Source: Diphasiastrum complanatum
Lineage: Eukaryota > Streptophyta > Lycopodiopsida > Lycopodiales > Lycopodiaceae
Reading direction: 5' to 3'
Length of the DNA: 64,000 nt
NCBI GenBank assembly: GCA_029204225.1
Contig: CM055094.1
Span: 71,729,884-71,793,883 of the forward strand
The notes beneath the pieces are model-generated. The model did no database searches and was not told the origin of the DNA. It was given only the letters and a program-made list of their open reading frames with translations. Shown here piece by piece: positions 45,721-57,620 of the stretch (within the stretch, counting starts at the first letter, position 1; the number at the start of each line of letters is the position of its first letter). Position numbers and translations under genes: made by a program.

Positions 45721-45989
45721 AGCACGATGATTTTTTGTGGTTACTGATGTAACTCACATATGAGTAACACGCCATTGAGTTTTTAGGGAAGTATATTAGT
45801 GGGTATTCTTTTGAGACCGAGATTTGCTCATTTTGGGGAAGATCTGTATCTGATCTTTTGATTGGGATTTTCATGAGGGTTAGAGAATTTTATTTACTGA
45901 ATTCATGATTACGATGGGGTTCATAAGTCTAAAAGGGCGTACTATTCGGTTATGTAATACGATCTGTTGTGAGGAAGAAATGGACGAGG

Positions 45990-46303
45990 ATAATGTGTCA
46001 AGGCGACCTTGCCGACATCGACCCCAGGGCAGTGACATGACGATTGAGAAAGAGTTTGGCAAACGTGTGAATTTTCAAGAGCTAATAAAGATTCATCAAC
46101 AAGATATGATGGACAGGGGAAGAGAAGAGCTGCGGGATTTTGCGGTCTGGAATAGGGAGTACCATGCTATTTGGAATCAATGTGGTGTTACTCTTAGTCA
46201 ATGGATTATTGGTATTCATTATGGTACTCTTCATCGCAGATATTGTGCACAACATTTTCGGATACTTTGTTATACTACATTTATGGATTATCTTTTTGCT
46301 TGA
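45990..46303 (+). pseudogene. Unidentified conserved ORF, copy B (MTIEKEFGK)
   Basis: In a 132-codon frame (45905-46303), the part from about 45990 (VSRRPCRHRPQGSD, then MTIEKEFGK) to TTFMDYLFA matches copy A (1349-1086). Unlike A it reads NREYHAIWNQCGVTLSQWI in one frame to the end and so is more likely the original frame. No family recognised. Position after the integrase suggests a post-pol frame of the gypsy element. Confidence 0.4.
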
Positions 46304-47841
46304 TAACCAGAACATTATGGGTTGAATACTCCTAGTTGTCAATTTGATAATTACACTTCATTTAGTCATTAGAATTTGAATTATTGGGAATGTTTGTGTT
46401 ATGAAATTAATTTTTTTTTTTTGTGAAAGTAGGAAAAAAGAAATTAATGATGGGAAAAAAGAAAACTCAAGGATAATCAAACAGAACTGCTAACATGGTT
46501 TTGCAATATTATTGGAATTATATTTTTACATTTTAAACATTATTGTAATTAGAAGTTACAATGTTGAGGAAGAATCATAAGTTTTGCGGTGGTAATATTT
46601 TATGGTTATTGGCAAAGTGTTATGTTACGATATTGTGATTTTCAAATTAATAGTAGTTGAAGTGTTTAAGAAAACAGCGGATACAAATAGTAGGATGATT
46701 TTATCTTGACGTCTGGTACAGAGGAAGTTACTGCCACAATTCTCAATGATTTTAAGATTACATTACAAAAGGGTTATGTCAATAAAATGATTAGTACTGG
46801 AATTAATTAATCTCTTACGAAAATGGTAGAATACATGTCCTCTTTTCCGGTGGTGCGAGGGGAGCTACTTATTAGCTATGAGTCTTAGGATAGATTAAAA
46901 GAAAACACTCTATGTTAAGGATGCACTTTGCGATTGATGTTGATTTTTTTCTGGTGAGGTGAGCGACAATTGCGAATACGATTCTGTGTTTGGGATAGAA
47001 TTCTCTCTATTTACAATCTTCTATATTAACGACGACTACTATGGCAACGAAGCTACCTAAATTCCTACATTGTTCCAAAGTTAATATCAGTCTGATTCAA
47101 ACCCATTTGGGTGAATTGAGGCTGGAACGTTTGATGCATTTTCGCCCTAATAGGGTAGTTGAGGATGCAGCTGCAGAATTTGTTGTCAATTTTGGAGTTG
47201 TTGTGAATGGAAATTTTTTCAAAATGTTAATATAGAAACCACGGAAGTTCATGTAGGTTCAAATGATCTTTCCAATGCAATGTATTCTCATTCTTATGTG
47301 CTTCCACATTTTCTTAGCATGTCTTGTTTACTTGTTAGTGTTGTTATTTGTGAAGATCAATAAGGTAAGAAGCGGGAACCCATCTTCAACTCTTCTCATT
47401 GGATCGAACCTTTGCCACTTGTACCACAATGACACGTGAGAGTTCTCCATAAAGGAATCTCGATATGTTTGGTGCCGATGATAGAGCAACAAATGGCTCA
47501 TAGCTTATTTCTTGCTACATTCCATTTTTTTTTAGTTACATGGTGCTTGATAGGTTGCATTCTTTCCCTTGTTTTGAGTGATTTTTGGTTGCCATATTGT
47601 TGTGTGAAAAGTTAGGACTATTTTAGCCTCACTCTTCAACAACTCAATCACAATTTGTAGAATATTTGGATGCCTTACTTTTGTTATCACCATCATTCTA
47701 GTAAGAACAAAATCATTTGTATGTTGTCATGAGCAGTCCAATAACTATGGTAGTTGGAGAAATTTTTGAAGATGTTTACCATTGACGCAACATGTAAAAA
47801 TGGTAAATTGTAACGTTGTAGCAAATCAGGGTATGCACATT
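46304..47841 (+). mobile_element. Gypsy element tail, copy B
   Basis: AT-rich non-coding DNA inverted relative to 1085-1. 47104-47556 is an extra 455 bp absent from copy A, either an insertion here or a deletion there. This could be the 3' LTR; its ends are not clear. Confidence 0.55.
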
Positions 47842-47969
47842 CCCATACCTAAAAAACATCACCCGAATCACAATATTTGGATTTTAAAGCCTACCTATAA
47901 AGTAGGCATACATTTAGCTTTCCAAAATACACAACAAGAAATCGACAAAAAATAAGTTCGTCGAGTGCA

Positions 47970-48732
47970 ATATCTCCAAATCCCATCCACAACCCAAATA
48001 GAATCATTTTGGCGTTGGGTCTTTGGAAGTCCAACCACAAAATCCATAGATATACTTTTCCATCATTTCTGAGGGATATCTAGGGGATGTAACAACCCTC
48101 TAGTCTTCAAGCGTTCAGCTTTGGCTAACTGACAAGGTCTATATTTAACCACATAAGACTCGACAAATGGCTTGATTTTTGGCCAATAAAACTCTCTTTT
48201 GACCAAGTCCAAAGTCCTGTGTATACCTGGATGACCTACACAAGGAATGTCATGAAAACTCATAAAGAATCCTCTTCTTTAACTCATCATCTGCTGGTAC
48301 ACAAATTTTTCCATTCCGAAATAGTAAACCACCTCGGATAGAGAATTGTTCTACTATCTTCTTATCTTTTCTAGGAACCTGAGACCCCTGTGAGTAGATC
48401 CCTATTCCACTCTCATTTTTTCCTGTCTCCACAATCTTCCAGATGGGACCAAAATGAGAATCTGATTCACACCTCCCTCTCAGTCAAAGATATAGATCAA
48501 TGAAAATTTGGGTGAGTGAAAGTTCATTTAGTTCACCTATAACTACGCGCATCCGCAACTTGGTTAGAGCTGCCCTTGAAATATCGGATCTCATGATCAA
48601 ATTCTTGCATAAGCTTAGCCCAATGAGCTTTATGACCCCTTAGACCATTCTGATTACAAAAGTACTTTAGAGGCTGGTGATCTGTATACACTATAAACTG
48701 ACTACCGTAAAGGTAAGTTGGCTGACTTTTGG
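47970..48732 (-). pseudogene. Ty3/gypsy RNase H and integrase fragment
   Basis: Minus strand, N to C: RNase H QFIVYTDHQPLKYFCNQNGL, AKLMQEFDHEIRYFKG and SNQVADARS (48796-48533). Then comes a linker, then the integrase zinc-binding region GHPGIHRTLDLVKREFYWPK followed by CQLAKAERLKTRGLLHPLDI (48263-48063). The core start (WKSISMDFVVGLPKTQRQND) carries the first catalytic Asp, after a stop. The upstream RT is missing where the copia fragment at 48735 begins, and the core is cut near 47980. Confidence 0.85.
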
Positions 48733-48734
48733 AG

Positions 48735-51060
48735 CATTGGAAAAGCCTAAGTTGCATGCAGATTTTGAAATAATCAATTTTTTGTGATTTTGTCAAAATC
48801 CTAATTTTGATTGGATCTCTACATTGTGAGGTTACTAAACCTAATTTGAGTTCTTAGGAAGTGGCAAGAGTCATTAGATTAAGAATAGATCATAGGTTGA
48901 TCTAAATTTCACTATTCTGTGTGTTGAAGCGAATTGAGTAGTTTCATATCTTTGCGATTTCCTTTTGAAAACATTTGTTGTTGTCAAAAGGAGTGCTTTG
49001 TGCATTTAAACAGGCTGAAAGAGAGGATCAGGTCATTACTACATGGATACATCAAGTGGAATTATGTTGGAAGCCAATGATAAGCTTACCTCAAGTAACT
49101 ATTCATTCTGGAAAGTGAGGATGGAATCACTTATTGAGATGAATGATGTTTTTGATATTGTTATAGGTTTGGAGGAGAGACCAACAACATAACAAGATCA
49201 AATGAGGTATGACAAGAGGGCCAAAAAGGCTCTACACATGATAAAGATGAATGTTACCAATGAGCTTCTCAAGAAAGTTGACAAAAGTACTTCATCAAAG
49301 GATGATTGTTATTCATTAAAGAAGCTTTATGAATCCATGTCTACTTCTAGAGTGTTGACTCTAAGAAGGAAAATCTTTTCTTTTTTGCAAAAGAGTGAAG
49401 AAAGTCCAAATACTTTTATTTTGAGAGTGAAAGCATTGAATGATGAGTTAGTTTGCATTGATGAGAGCATTAAGGAAGGAGACCTTGTTCAAGTTATTCC
49501 TTATGGATTGTTGGATGCTCATGCTAACATTGTTCAAAGTATTTCGATTCGAAAGACTTTGCCAAGTTTGATGGATCTTCAAGGGATCTTGATCAATGAA
49601 GAATATAGGCTTCAAGCAAGAGGTGGATCTACATCGACACTTCAAGAAGAGGCTATGTTCACAAAGGGCAAAAGCAAAAGAAAGTGGTCCAAAAGGCAAG
49701 ATCAGGGGGGAGGCTTCTTAGAATGGAAAAAAAAAAGATATATCAAAGCTAAAGTGATTCTATTGTGGCATCAAAGGACACTTTGCAAGTGAGTCCTACA
49801 AGAAGAAGAGAGATCAAGGAGACAAGCAAGGTTTGAATGTTCAAAATGAAAAAGATGATTCTTTTGTGATGTCTTCGTGTATGCTTGCTCATGATGGAGA
49901 TCTAGATCCATGGTGGATTGATAATGGAGCAAGTACACAGATGAAGTTTCACAAAGAGTATGTCACTTCTTTGACAAGAGGGTGATCTACACGACCAATG
50001 ATGGTGAGTGTGCAATCAAAGGGATTGGCATGATTCCTATTTCTCTCTCTACAAATAGGAATGTTCATTTGGAGGATGTTTTGTTCATTCCATCTATTAC
50101 CAAGAATTTACTTAGTGTGAGTCAATTGCTAAGTAAAGGCCTCAAAGTTGAGTTTGATGGAGATTCTTGTATAATCAAAATGAAGGATATCTTGATTGCT
50201 AAAAAGTAAAATGCAAGGGAAGTTGTTCAAACTAGATGCTTGTGTTATTGCTAACCAAGTTGGATGTGTTGCAAGAGAGCAAATACCTATTCAAGAGGTG
50301 CCCATAAAAGGATGGCACACCTCAACTTCTTCGTCATTAGAGGTAATGGCTAGGAAGCAAGTTATGATTGGTCTTCCAGTTCCTTAAAAAGTATCAATCA
50401 TGTTTGTGAGTCTTGTGCTTTGTCAAAGTCACATAGACTACCTTATACTAGATTTACATCTAGATCTACAAATCCTATTCAAGTCGTACATTTGGATGTT
50501 CGTGGAATTACTACAATTAGCAATAGTGGAGCTAAGATGTATGTAACTTTCAATGATGATTTTAGTAGATTTTGTTGGATCTATCTACTAAAGAGCAGGG
50601 ATGAAGTGTATGATGTCTTTGTTAAGTTCAAGAATGCAATGGAGAAGCAATTTTTCACAAGAATCAAGTGCTTAAGGAGTGACAACGGTGGAGAGTACAC
50701 CTCTACCAAGTTCAAGGTTTTTTGTGATGAGCATGGGATCAAGAGGGAGTATACAACACCAAGGACCCCACAACAAAATGGAGTGGCCCAGAGGAAGAAT
50801 AGGACTTTATGTGAAAGTGCCAAATCCATGAAGCTAAGTGCTAACCTTGATAAGCCATTATGGGATCAAGCTTTGTTGTGTGCTAATTTCTTGTGCAATA
50901 GGTGACCGAGTGCTATTTTGGATGGATAGACACCTTTTGAGATGCTATTCAAGAGGAGGCTGAGTGTCAATTGTTTTGCACATGCTATGTCAACATTACT
51001 CTTGACGATGACCAAGGAAGATCCATCTTCAAGGAAAGCTATATTTGTTGGATATACAGT
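48735..51060 (+). pseudogene. Copia fragment D (leader, gag, protease, integrase)
   Basis: No LTR. The leader starts near 48740 and matches the fragment at 32.4 kb. Gag from ATG 49043 (MDTSSGIMLEANDKLTSSNY) has an early TAA at 49190, then is open to 49792. The zinc knuckle is dead: the first Cys is now TGA and the last is Ser. Protease reads WWIDNGAST, so Ser of DSGA is Asn. The pre-integrase and core regions (50420-50905) keep RSDNGGEYTSTKFK and PQQNGVAQRKNRTL, in which the catalytic Glu is Gln. The fragment ends at IFVGYT near 51060, where unrelated DNA starts. Confidence 0.9.
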
Positions 51061-51599
51061 GTAAAATCAAGACTGCCCCCATTGGCTACAAGCTCGCTAT
51101 TTATCCTCCTGCCTAAATACCCCAATTAGGTATCACAAAACTTCGTAATGACCGCAATTGGTCGGTTCAACTTCTCGTAGACACCGCATGGAGACTGCAA
51201 CCGTCAACCTTGAGGTTGCTTACGATTTGTTCGGCTTCTCGTCAAATATGACTTAACCTTAACAACCTACCTACTTTAACTCCGTAATCATTCTACAACA
51301 ACGCCTCCTAACTTAGTAACCTAACTATGTAAATACATTTTCAATAGAACTTCAATTACATTTGAATTAAGAACTTGTATTTACAAGTACATTGTACTGG
51401 CCAAAATGGGCCTAAGAACAGTGAATGCATGTAGGCGAGAAAATGATTCTGGTAACTAAAATTGGAATCTCAAAGCTTAGGAGGATGAGTTTTCGTAAGT
51501 ACTAATAGCCTATCAAATGCTTGTGTATATGCCATGAAACCCTCAAACATACTAAGCTTATTTGAAGTTACAATTGATACTTTCAACATGCACATAGTC
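51061..51599. other. No gene recognised
   Basis: A somewhat GC-richer stretch at 51060-51330 lacks long frames. The remainder is AT-rich. Confidence 0.4.
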
Positions 51600-51780
51600 A
51601 TCACACACCATGCCCTGCTCTACATGTCATAATTGGAGTGCCCTGGGCCCTCTCAAGTTATTAATTATATAACTGGACTTGACTTGAATATTGCGGCATA
51701 ACCAATAATCTCGAACACTAAAATATTGAATATCAAATCAAAATTGATTCTAGGTACTCAATTTTAGGCATAGATGATAC
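51600..51780. repeat. Dispersed repeat X, inverted copy 2
   Basis: Reverse complement of 23880-24053, without adjacent repeat Y. Confidence 0.7.
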
Positions 51781-51856
51781 AACTAACCTTGCAAGATGGG
51801 CATGAAAGTGGGCACAGACCTAATAGGAGCATGAGGTTGCAAGGAAGAAAAAAAAA

Positions 51857-52343
51857 TAAATTTCAAGGCACCTACAAGGCATAGATACACCTTGAGACAA
51901 TTGATACATAACCAGAACCCTTAGAGGCTTGTACGAGTGGGGACGGTGAGGCCGGTGTTGGTGAACAAAGGCACCAAAGAAATGATTGAAAAATAAATAG
52001 CTTAACATTTAGACATTGAAAATATAAAAAATAAATTCAAAATTAAAACTTCGAATGTAAAAGTTTGAAGTGTGTCTTTCTCTCTAACAATATGCAAGAG
52101 ATTTTTTAGTTTTTTGTCAAATCTAATCCTCTATTACTGGAATGATCATAGCAATTTTGTTAATGATCTAGATAAGCAAAAAACCAATATTCTCAAAAAG
52201 ATAAAAACAAGTTCTATCAACTTCCATAATTAGATTAGCAAACATGTCTAGAAAATCCATAGAAAGTAAACAAGCAAAATTTAAGTTATAATTGTCATAA
52301 ATTCTTCGATACTAGTCCAAATGAACTAATGTTGCTTCTTTGA
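51857..52343. repeat. Dispersed repeat R1, copy 2
   Basis: Direct copy of 20500-20990. Followed immediately by a gypsy integrase region on the plus strand. Confidence 0.75.
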
Positions 52344-52439
52344 AGGGGCCCGAATGGTCCAAATATGCTTTGAAGTGAATTTGTTTAAAATTGAAGAATC
52401 TCTTTTTTAACTTTTTTCTCTATTTGGCATAACTACTGA

Positions 52440-52800
52440 TAAGACATTCAAAATGTGACTTTCATGAGTGTCATGATAGTCCTGCACAGGGCATTTTGAA
52501 ATGAAATACATCTAAGTTACTAACTTGGCACTTTTCCTAGCCACATATATTATGAGATGTTTGCCAAGTAAACAAGGCAGAGAGGACTTTACCCTCCCAA
52601 TTTATGACATTTGTTGGGGATTGCCCACGGTCATTGGGAGAGATCTCTATAGATTTTCTTGTTGGATTATCGAGGACTCGGGATGTTATGGATTCTTGGT
52701 AGTGGTTCACAGGTTCACCAAGATGGCTCATTCTATTGCCATTAGAAACTATATTGCCATTGTTTTTATATGTGCAATGTTCTTTTTTCAAAAATTGCAA
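52440..52800 (+). pseudogene. Ty3/gypsy integrase fragment (chromovirus-like)
   Basis: Plus-strand frames read VCQVNKAERTLPSQF (end of the zinc-binding domain), SLGEISIDFLVGLSRTR (first catalytic Asp) and, after a shift, GFLVVVHRFTKMAHSI. The pattern matches gypsy integrases of the IDFI.GLP..G...I.VVVDR.TKMAHF type. Truncated after about 110 residues. Confidence 0.75.
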
Positions 52801-53274
52801 TGTCAAATTTAGAGATGTGGATTGACGTAATGACCAACTAAGAAATTAAAACCATGTGCAATGTCGGATTTCAAAACAACAATCAATAACATATATAAAA
52901 ATCTAAATGAAATTTATGATGTGCACAAAACAATGCAATAAAGTATTGTCGTTCATGGGACATGAAGTAATGCAATAAAATATAAAATGAAAAGTAGTTT
53001 AAGAATGAAAAGTACCCATGCTTAGTTTGTTATTTGATCCAAATGTTGAATGCAACTCAAAAATATTGTTTTAAAAACAATTCACGAACATCACTTCTCC
53101 AAGAACTCAACTCCAAGAACAGCCCAATAAGAATGCGTGCGTTGTTTGTTACGCATTTTTTATTTTTATTTTACCTAATTTGGGACGTCATCTCAATTAA
53201 AAGAGAAAATTGACAAGTTCATAATATATAACTATCTACAATCCAATGTCATTAATATTCTCAATGTCTTATCT
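52801..53274. other. No gene recognised
   Basis: AT-rich, many stops. Possibly the intron preceding the exon-like frame at 53322. Confidence 0.35.
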
Positions 53275-53321
53275 ATGTATCGATCTTATAAAACTAACTT
53301 AATTTTTTTATTTTATTGGCA

Positions 53322-53641
53322 GATTATATTTCATCCAGATCGAATAGACCGAAGACGGTGGTATGTGATCCAACTTAATGCAATAAAACGACGTGTGTTT
53401 GAAGGAAAAGATATTGTAACATTGTATACACACGACGAACCACTACCCAATTTTGAGGTTTTGGAAGAACCCGAACCACTCATCCAAGATCCAAATGATA
53501 TGAAAATGACAAGAGAAGAGGATACCATTGCAAATGACGAGATTCCTAGGATTGTACAAGGCCAAATTGAGGGCCCTCACGTTTGGATGAGATAGAACTA
53601 GAAGAAGACGAGATTGAATATGAGGGTAGCTCACATTATTA
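53322..53641 (+). CDS. Exon-like C-terminal segment, unidentified
   Basis: After a strong acceptor context (TTTATTTTATTGGCAG, ending about 53321), the frame reads IIFHPDRIDRRRWYVIQLNA, then RRVFEGKDIVTLY and an acidic tail EVLEEPEPL..MTREED. It ends with TGA-free HVWMR and TAG at 53593-53595. One shift of frame gives a longer acidic end, DEIELEEDEIEYEGSSHY. The RRRWYVIQL core followed by an acidic end recalls C-termini of CACTA-type transposases, but this is only a resemblance. Confidence 0.35.
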
Positions 53642-55029
53642 ATACTTAAATTTACTTGCATTCATTTTTTTTTATATTTGTTGCAATACTTTTAATATAC
53701 TTAGAGCTGAATGTGATAATTACAATATCCAAACCTTGCGATGATGTCCTATTTCAGAATGTCACCTCATATTCCCTCCCTGCGACGTATAGGTTTTTCC
53801 ATTTATTAAGAAAAGATTAGAACCTCGTCTTTAACGGGAGAAAAATAGGATTGGATATTTTGATTACCTACCTTTCACTCTTTCATATTAACTAATATCT
53901 AGTGTATGTGATAAAATATGACATTGCATTTAAAAAATTAAAGTAATGAATTACATTTGAATGTTTTACTATGTTGGGTAACATATTCAAATAGACAAAA
54001 AATTGAAACAACACAAACTCACTGGTAAGCTCGAAGCTTGAGTGCAAGCTTATTCGCTCTTACAACGCCACCTTGTTCACTCTTACAACACTTGGTAGCT
54101 TTCTTTCTCTTTGAATATCTTTGTCACATACACAAACAATTCAAAAATAACAGTCTATTATACAGTTGAATAACAGACTGTTAAAAAATAATAATAATTA
54201 CAGTCTGAAATTATCTACGAAGTCTGGCAGACAATTCATAAAAGGCTTTCAAGTACAACTATCCTTAGAATCCAATTCTAAGATATGATAATTCATTCAA
54301 CTAAAATCTCTAGGAAAATCATTAAGATATAAAATGATTAAAACTTAACTCTAAGTATGCCAGATACTCTCATTAGTTAGTTAGCCCAGTTTCGAGCATC
54401 ATATGCAAGAAAAATAACAATCATTCATCTTATTAGATTTGCCTGTCCCCTATGATATATGGAGATCTAATTAAAAGAAAAAACTGTACTCAATCATCTG
54501 CAGACCATAAATTGTAGCAGAAAAGCATCAACTAGATAGATTAAATTCTCCACAAATAAAATACTTATCTTGCGAGAATGTCTATGAGATTCATAAGCTC
54601 CCAATAAAATACTGGAGTAGAGAGATTCAAAACACTGGTCTGAATTCTTATTCGATTAATAGATCAAGAATTAATCATCACACTTAAGAATCATCACAAT
54701 TCCTTATACTCCTCTGACAACAATTAAGTATCTATTAGATTCATATGATTCATGAATCATAAATGTCTGGAATCCAAAATCATACTTAATGATTTACATG
54801 ATACTGGAGTATATGTTCAACATAACTCAGGAAAAAAAATTAAAATTTATCTAAATTCCAAGTTTATTCACATAAGTAGTAATTTATATGACATAACAGT
54901 CTTTCAGAAGAATAACTTCATGCTGGAAAGAATCATATAAACTAGTCTCATGTCTTATATTCGAGAAATTATTAAGAAGTAAAGGATTAATTGAGAAATT
55001 TGAGGGCCTCTGATTTTGTAAATAGTGAG
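53642..55029. other. No gene recognised
   Basis: AT-rich. A short block at 53745-53835 (AATGTCACCTCATATTC, CCCTCCCTGC) resembles 57030-57100, near the gypsy RT fragment, and may be gypsy debris. Confidence 0.35.
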
Positions 55030-55103
55030 ATATCACATTAGGACTTTTCTCTCTCATGTATGAAGCCCGAAGTGCCTATGGTGGATGTGAAGAGGGAGCA
55101 GGC
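55030..55103. repeat. 75-bp repeat shared with 62830-62902
   Basis: CACATTAGGA..TCTCTCTCATG, then TATGAAGCCCGAAGTGC and GAGGGAGC.GGCCC occur at both sites in the same orientation. At 62.9 kb it adjoins the hAT-like transposase, so it may be a terminal piece of that transposon type. Confidence 0.55.
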
Positions 55104-55114
55104 CCACAACAACA

Positions 55115-55530
55115 CCTGCCGCGATTTGCGACGTGTTTTGCAACGTGAATCGCGAGCTTAATTTTTTTTTAATTCGTCGTGGACACTGGAAAAACACGTC
55201 AATATAAGGTTGTCAAAATCCGACGACTTTAAAAAACGTCGCAGTCCGATAGGCACAACGTGCCAGATTTCGAACCAAAAAATCCCGATGACGGAAACAC
55301 GTTCTGATGTGGACGTCACAATGCGACGCCCGACGTGGACATCGCATTGTCGGACGTCGCATTCCGACATCCAAAGATGTCACAAACGTTCTGACGTGTA
55401 CGTCCCGGAACCCTGTCGGATTCTGACGTCTGTAAACACAAAATGATGCCAAAATTTCACCGACGGATGTCCGACGCCCATCCGACGTATAATTGGACAT
55501 CGGAATCTGACATCCCAGAAAGTTGTCGAA
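55115..55530. repeat. GACGTC/CCGAC-rich island
   Basis: About 400 bp with some twenty degenerate occurrences of GACGTC, GACATC, CCGACG or their complements (for example CGGACGTCGCATTCCGACAT), on both strands, in otherwise CpG-poor DNA. There is no fixed period, so it is not a simple tandem array. It looks like an array of protein-binding or subterminal transposon motifs placed upstream of the gene remnant at 55716. Confidence 0.6.
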
Positions 55531-55715
55531 CACGCATCTATCCTTTTTTTTGTTATCACTCGTATGAAAGTCTGTTTCTAATATACATTAAACTTTTGTA
55601 GTTGATTTTCGTTTTTCTACTTCATCTCAATATATTAGGGTTTATTGTAATATATTGTATGTTTATGAATGTAGTAATCATGTTGGGGTCCGGTAGTGGC
55701 GAGATTTGAGAGATT

Positions 55716-56266
55716 ATGTTTCAACTACCTCCCAAACAAAAAACACAATTGCAAAGTATGCTTAGCCAAGACCTCGAGGGTGGTACCTCACAAGCGGCCG
55801 CGACTCTTGCCCCTACCAAAGAGTCATCCACGAATATGTATTATGACATGGATCCTCAAGAGAACATAATTGCCAACCGTAACGGGAGGGTGGTTATGGA
55901 CCGATTGTATTCTTTGTGCCAACGCCATTTTGGCGATAGATTGTTTATAAAATGGTTCAAATGATCTAACGAACTTAAACGGCAGATTGTTGCTACCCTT
56001 TGTGACGAATTCCCACAAGACGAGGAATTTGACTCGAAGGAAATTCATAAGGGTGGATAAGCCATCGTTGTGATACATCATGACAAGCTTATAGGAACGG
56101 GCAATCCAAACCCAACTGGTGTTCAAGGTCAGATTGGAACAATGTAAAAAATGATGAAAATACACCAGATAAATACAAGATTCAAAGATGTTGCAGCCGC
56201 TAGGATGCATGGAATAGGCAACCCTAAGTTGGGCTCAAGTGGAAAGGCAGGCTTGCAAGATTGCAT
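55716..56266 (+). pseudogene. Unidentified exon, three nonsense codons
   Basis: From ATG 55716 (MFQLPPKQKTQLQSMLSQDL) one frame runs about 183 codons with TGA/TAA stops near 55962, 56058 and 56143. It includes RNGRVVMDRLYSLCQRHFGD, SNELKRQIVATLCDEFPQDE and RMHGIGNPKLGSSGKAGLQD, and ends at a textbook splice donor ATG|GTAAGT (about 56269). Same-frame continuity across stops argues for a once-real exon. An intron rules out a retrotransposon polyprotein. It may belong to a DNA transposon such as CACTA ORF1, or to a host gene; I cannot decide. Confidence 0.45.
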
Positions 56267-56377
56267 GGTAAGTAAATTTAAACTACTCTTATAGTTTGTC
56301 TTTGATTTCAAATGCGTTTTGACTTGCTGCTCCAACCAAACCCTAAACTAATTTCAACTTAAATTGAATGGATAGTT

Positions 56378-56482
56378 GGCGGACTATGACATCTACCAAC
56401 CAAGGAAGAATACAACTTTGCCTTCAAGGAACCATACGAGGCATTAGTCGTTAAATTGAAGAGCGAGAGTAGTCCTCCATGA
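56378..56482 (+). pseudogene. Second exon of the unidentified gene remnant
   Basis: After the acceptor-like ATGGATAG, a frame reads HLPTKEEYNFAFKEPYEALV, then KLKSESSPP and a stop next to TGAGTAAGT, a further donor-like site. Intron length from the previous exon is about 110 bp. Confidence 0.35.
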
Positions 56483-56859
56483 GTAAGTTTCTTTGAAAGG
56501 TTTAAATTTTATATTTTTCGTATATTATTAATGTAAAATACATAGTGTTCACTTTTAACCATTAGTATGATCAAGTATTAAATACTAATGTGTCTTGTTT
56601 GCTTGTTTTCATGTAGAGCGGACATCAAAGGATGATGAGTAGATTAGGTTTTTGATATAATTTTAGTTCGGCTATCGTAAGTTAGAGAGACTGCAAAAGC
56701 AACAATTTTGTGATACATTGATATTATTACACTTTCAATATATATATTATTGCAATTGATCATAATATTGTTATTGGTTTTGTATGTTGGATTCTGAAAT
56801 ATGAGCAATGTCCTATTCCAAGATGTGCAATGTCTTAACTAACTAGGAATTGCATAAAA

Positions 56860-57000
56860 GGCCTTAGTCATGAACTTTTGAAAAGCAACCGGTGAATTCT
56901 TCAACCCAAACGACATCACATTGTATGCATATGCTCCCCATTTTGTAATGAATGCAGTTTTCTCCATATCCTTCTCGAAAAGAACGAAAGATAAGTATAA
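56860..57000 (-). pseudogene. Ty3/gypsy reverse transcriptase fragment
   Basis: The minus strand reads FEKDMEKTAFITKWGAYAYN, VMSFGLKNSPVAFQKFMTKA, the region of gypsy RT between motif A and the YXDD box (consensus KTAF.T..G...Y.VMPFGL.NAPATFQ). Only about 45 residues remain. Confidence 0.8.
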
Positions 57001-57547
57001 TCATGACAAACCTTATGGTTGTATCCTAGTTGTGAATGCCACCTCATATTCTCTCCCTACCCTTTATACGTTAATCCTATCAAGGGCAAATTAGAGCCTT
57101 GCACCCTTTAACAAGAAGAAATCAAGGGTTACATCCCTTCCTAGCTTTGGAATGTTTAATTAGCATTCACATCTTTTCTTTCTGCATTCAATCCTTGGTA
57201 GTACAATTGAATGTGCGTGTTTGTAAAATGTGTGTGAATGTGTGTGTGTATGCACTTCTGTGTCTATATAATATATATTTATATATTTATTTGTGTATTT
57301 GTGTGTGTATATCAACAAAATCAAAGGTATCTGAAATGTCTACTCATTTGAACTCGGGGTGCAGCTTCTACAAAATTCGTAGAAGAAGTTCCCCGACTAA
57401 TCCACCGAAGTATCCTAAAAAACTCAGTTTTATCATATTTCTCCCACTGCATTCACCAATGTACACCAACACCAGGGAACTATAAAGTATCAGTTTTTTT
57501 TTCACACATTAAAACATTTGGATAGCAATGCACTTGATAGAGTGACC

Positions 57548-57620
57548 TAGTTCCAAGAGGAGGCTCAAACCTAGGACCAAAGAAACTTTGGATGCCAAGC
57601 TAGCCAGCTAAGCCAACCCA
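57548..57620 (-). mobile_element. SINE-like tRNA-derived sequence, copy 2
   Basis: Minus strand TTGGCTTAGCTGGCTAGC, CATCCAAAGTTTCTTTGG and GGTTTGAGCC align with 21626-21711 at roughly 80% by eye. Both carry A- and B-box-like motifs. No target duplication seen. Confidence 0.55.

Noticed and set aside
46140-46325. Hydrophobic ORF that could be an envelope-like membrane protein
   Set aside because: It is in a different frame from the ORF conserved with copy A at its ends, and copy A does not keep the same hydrophobic frame. The hydrophobicity follows from T-rich DNA.
57099-57485. 128-aa ORF with Cys/Val-rich middle
   Set aside because: The middle is a TG/TA-rich low-complexity tract and the rest has no recognisable motif.
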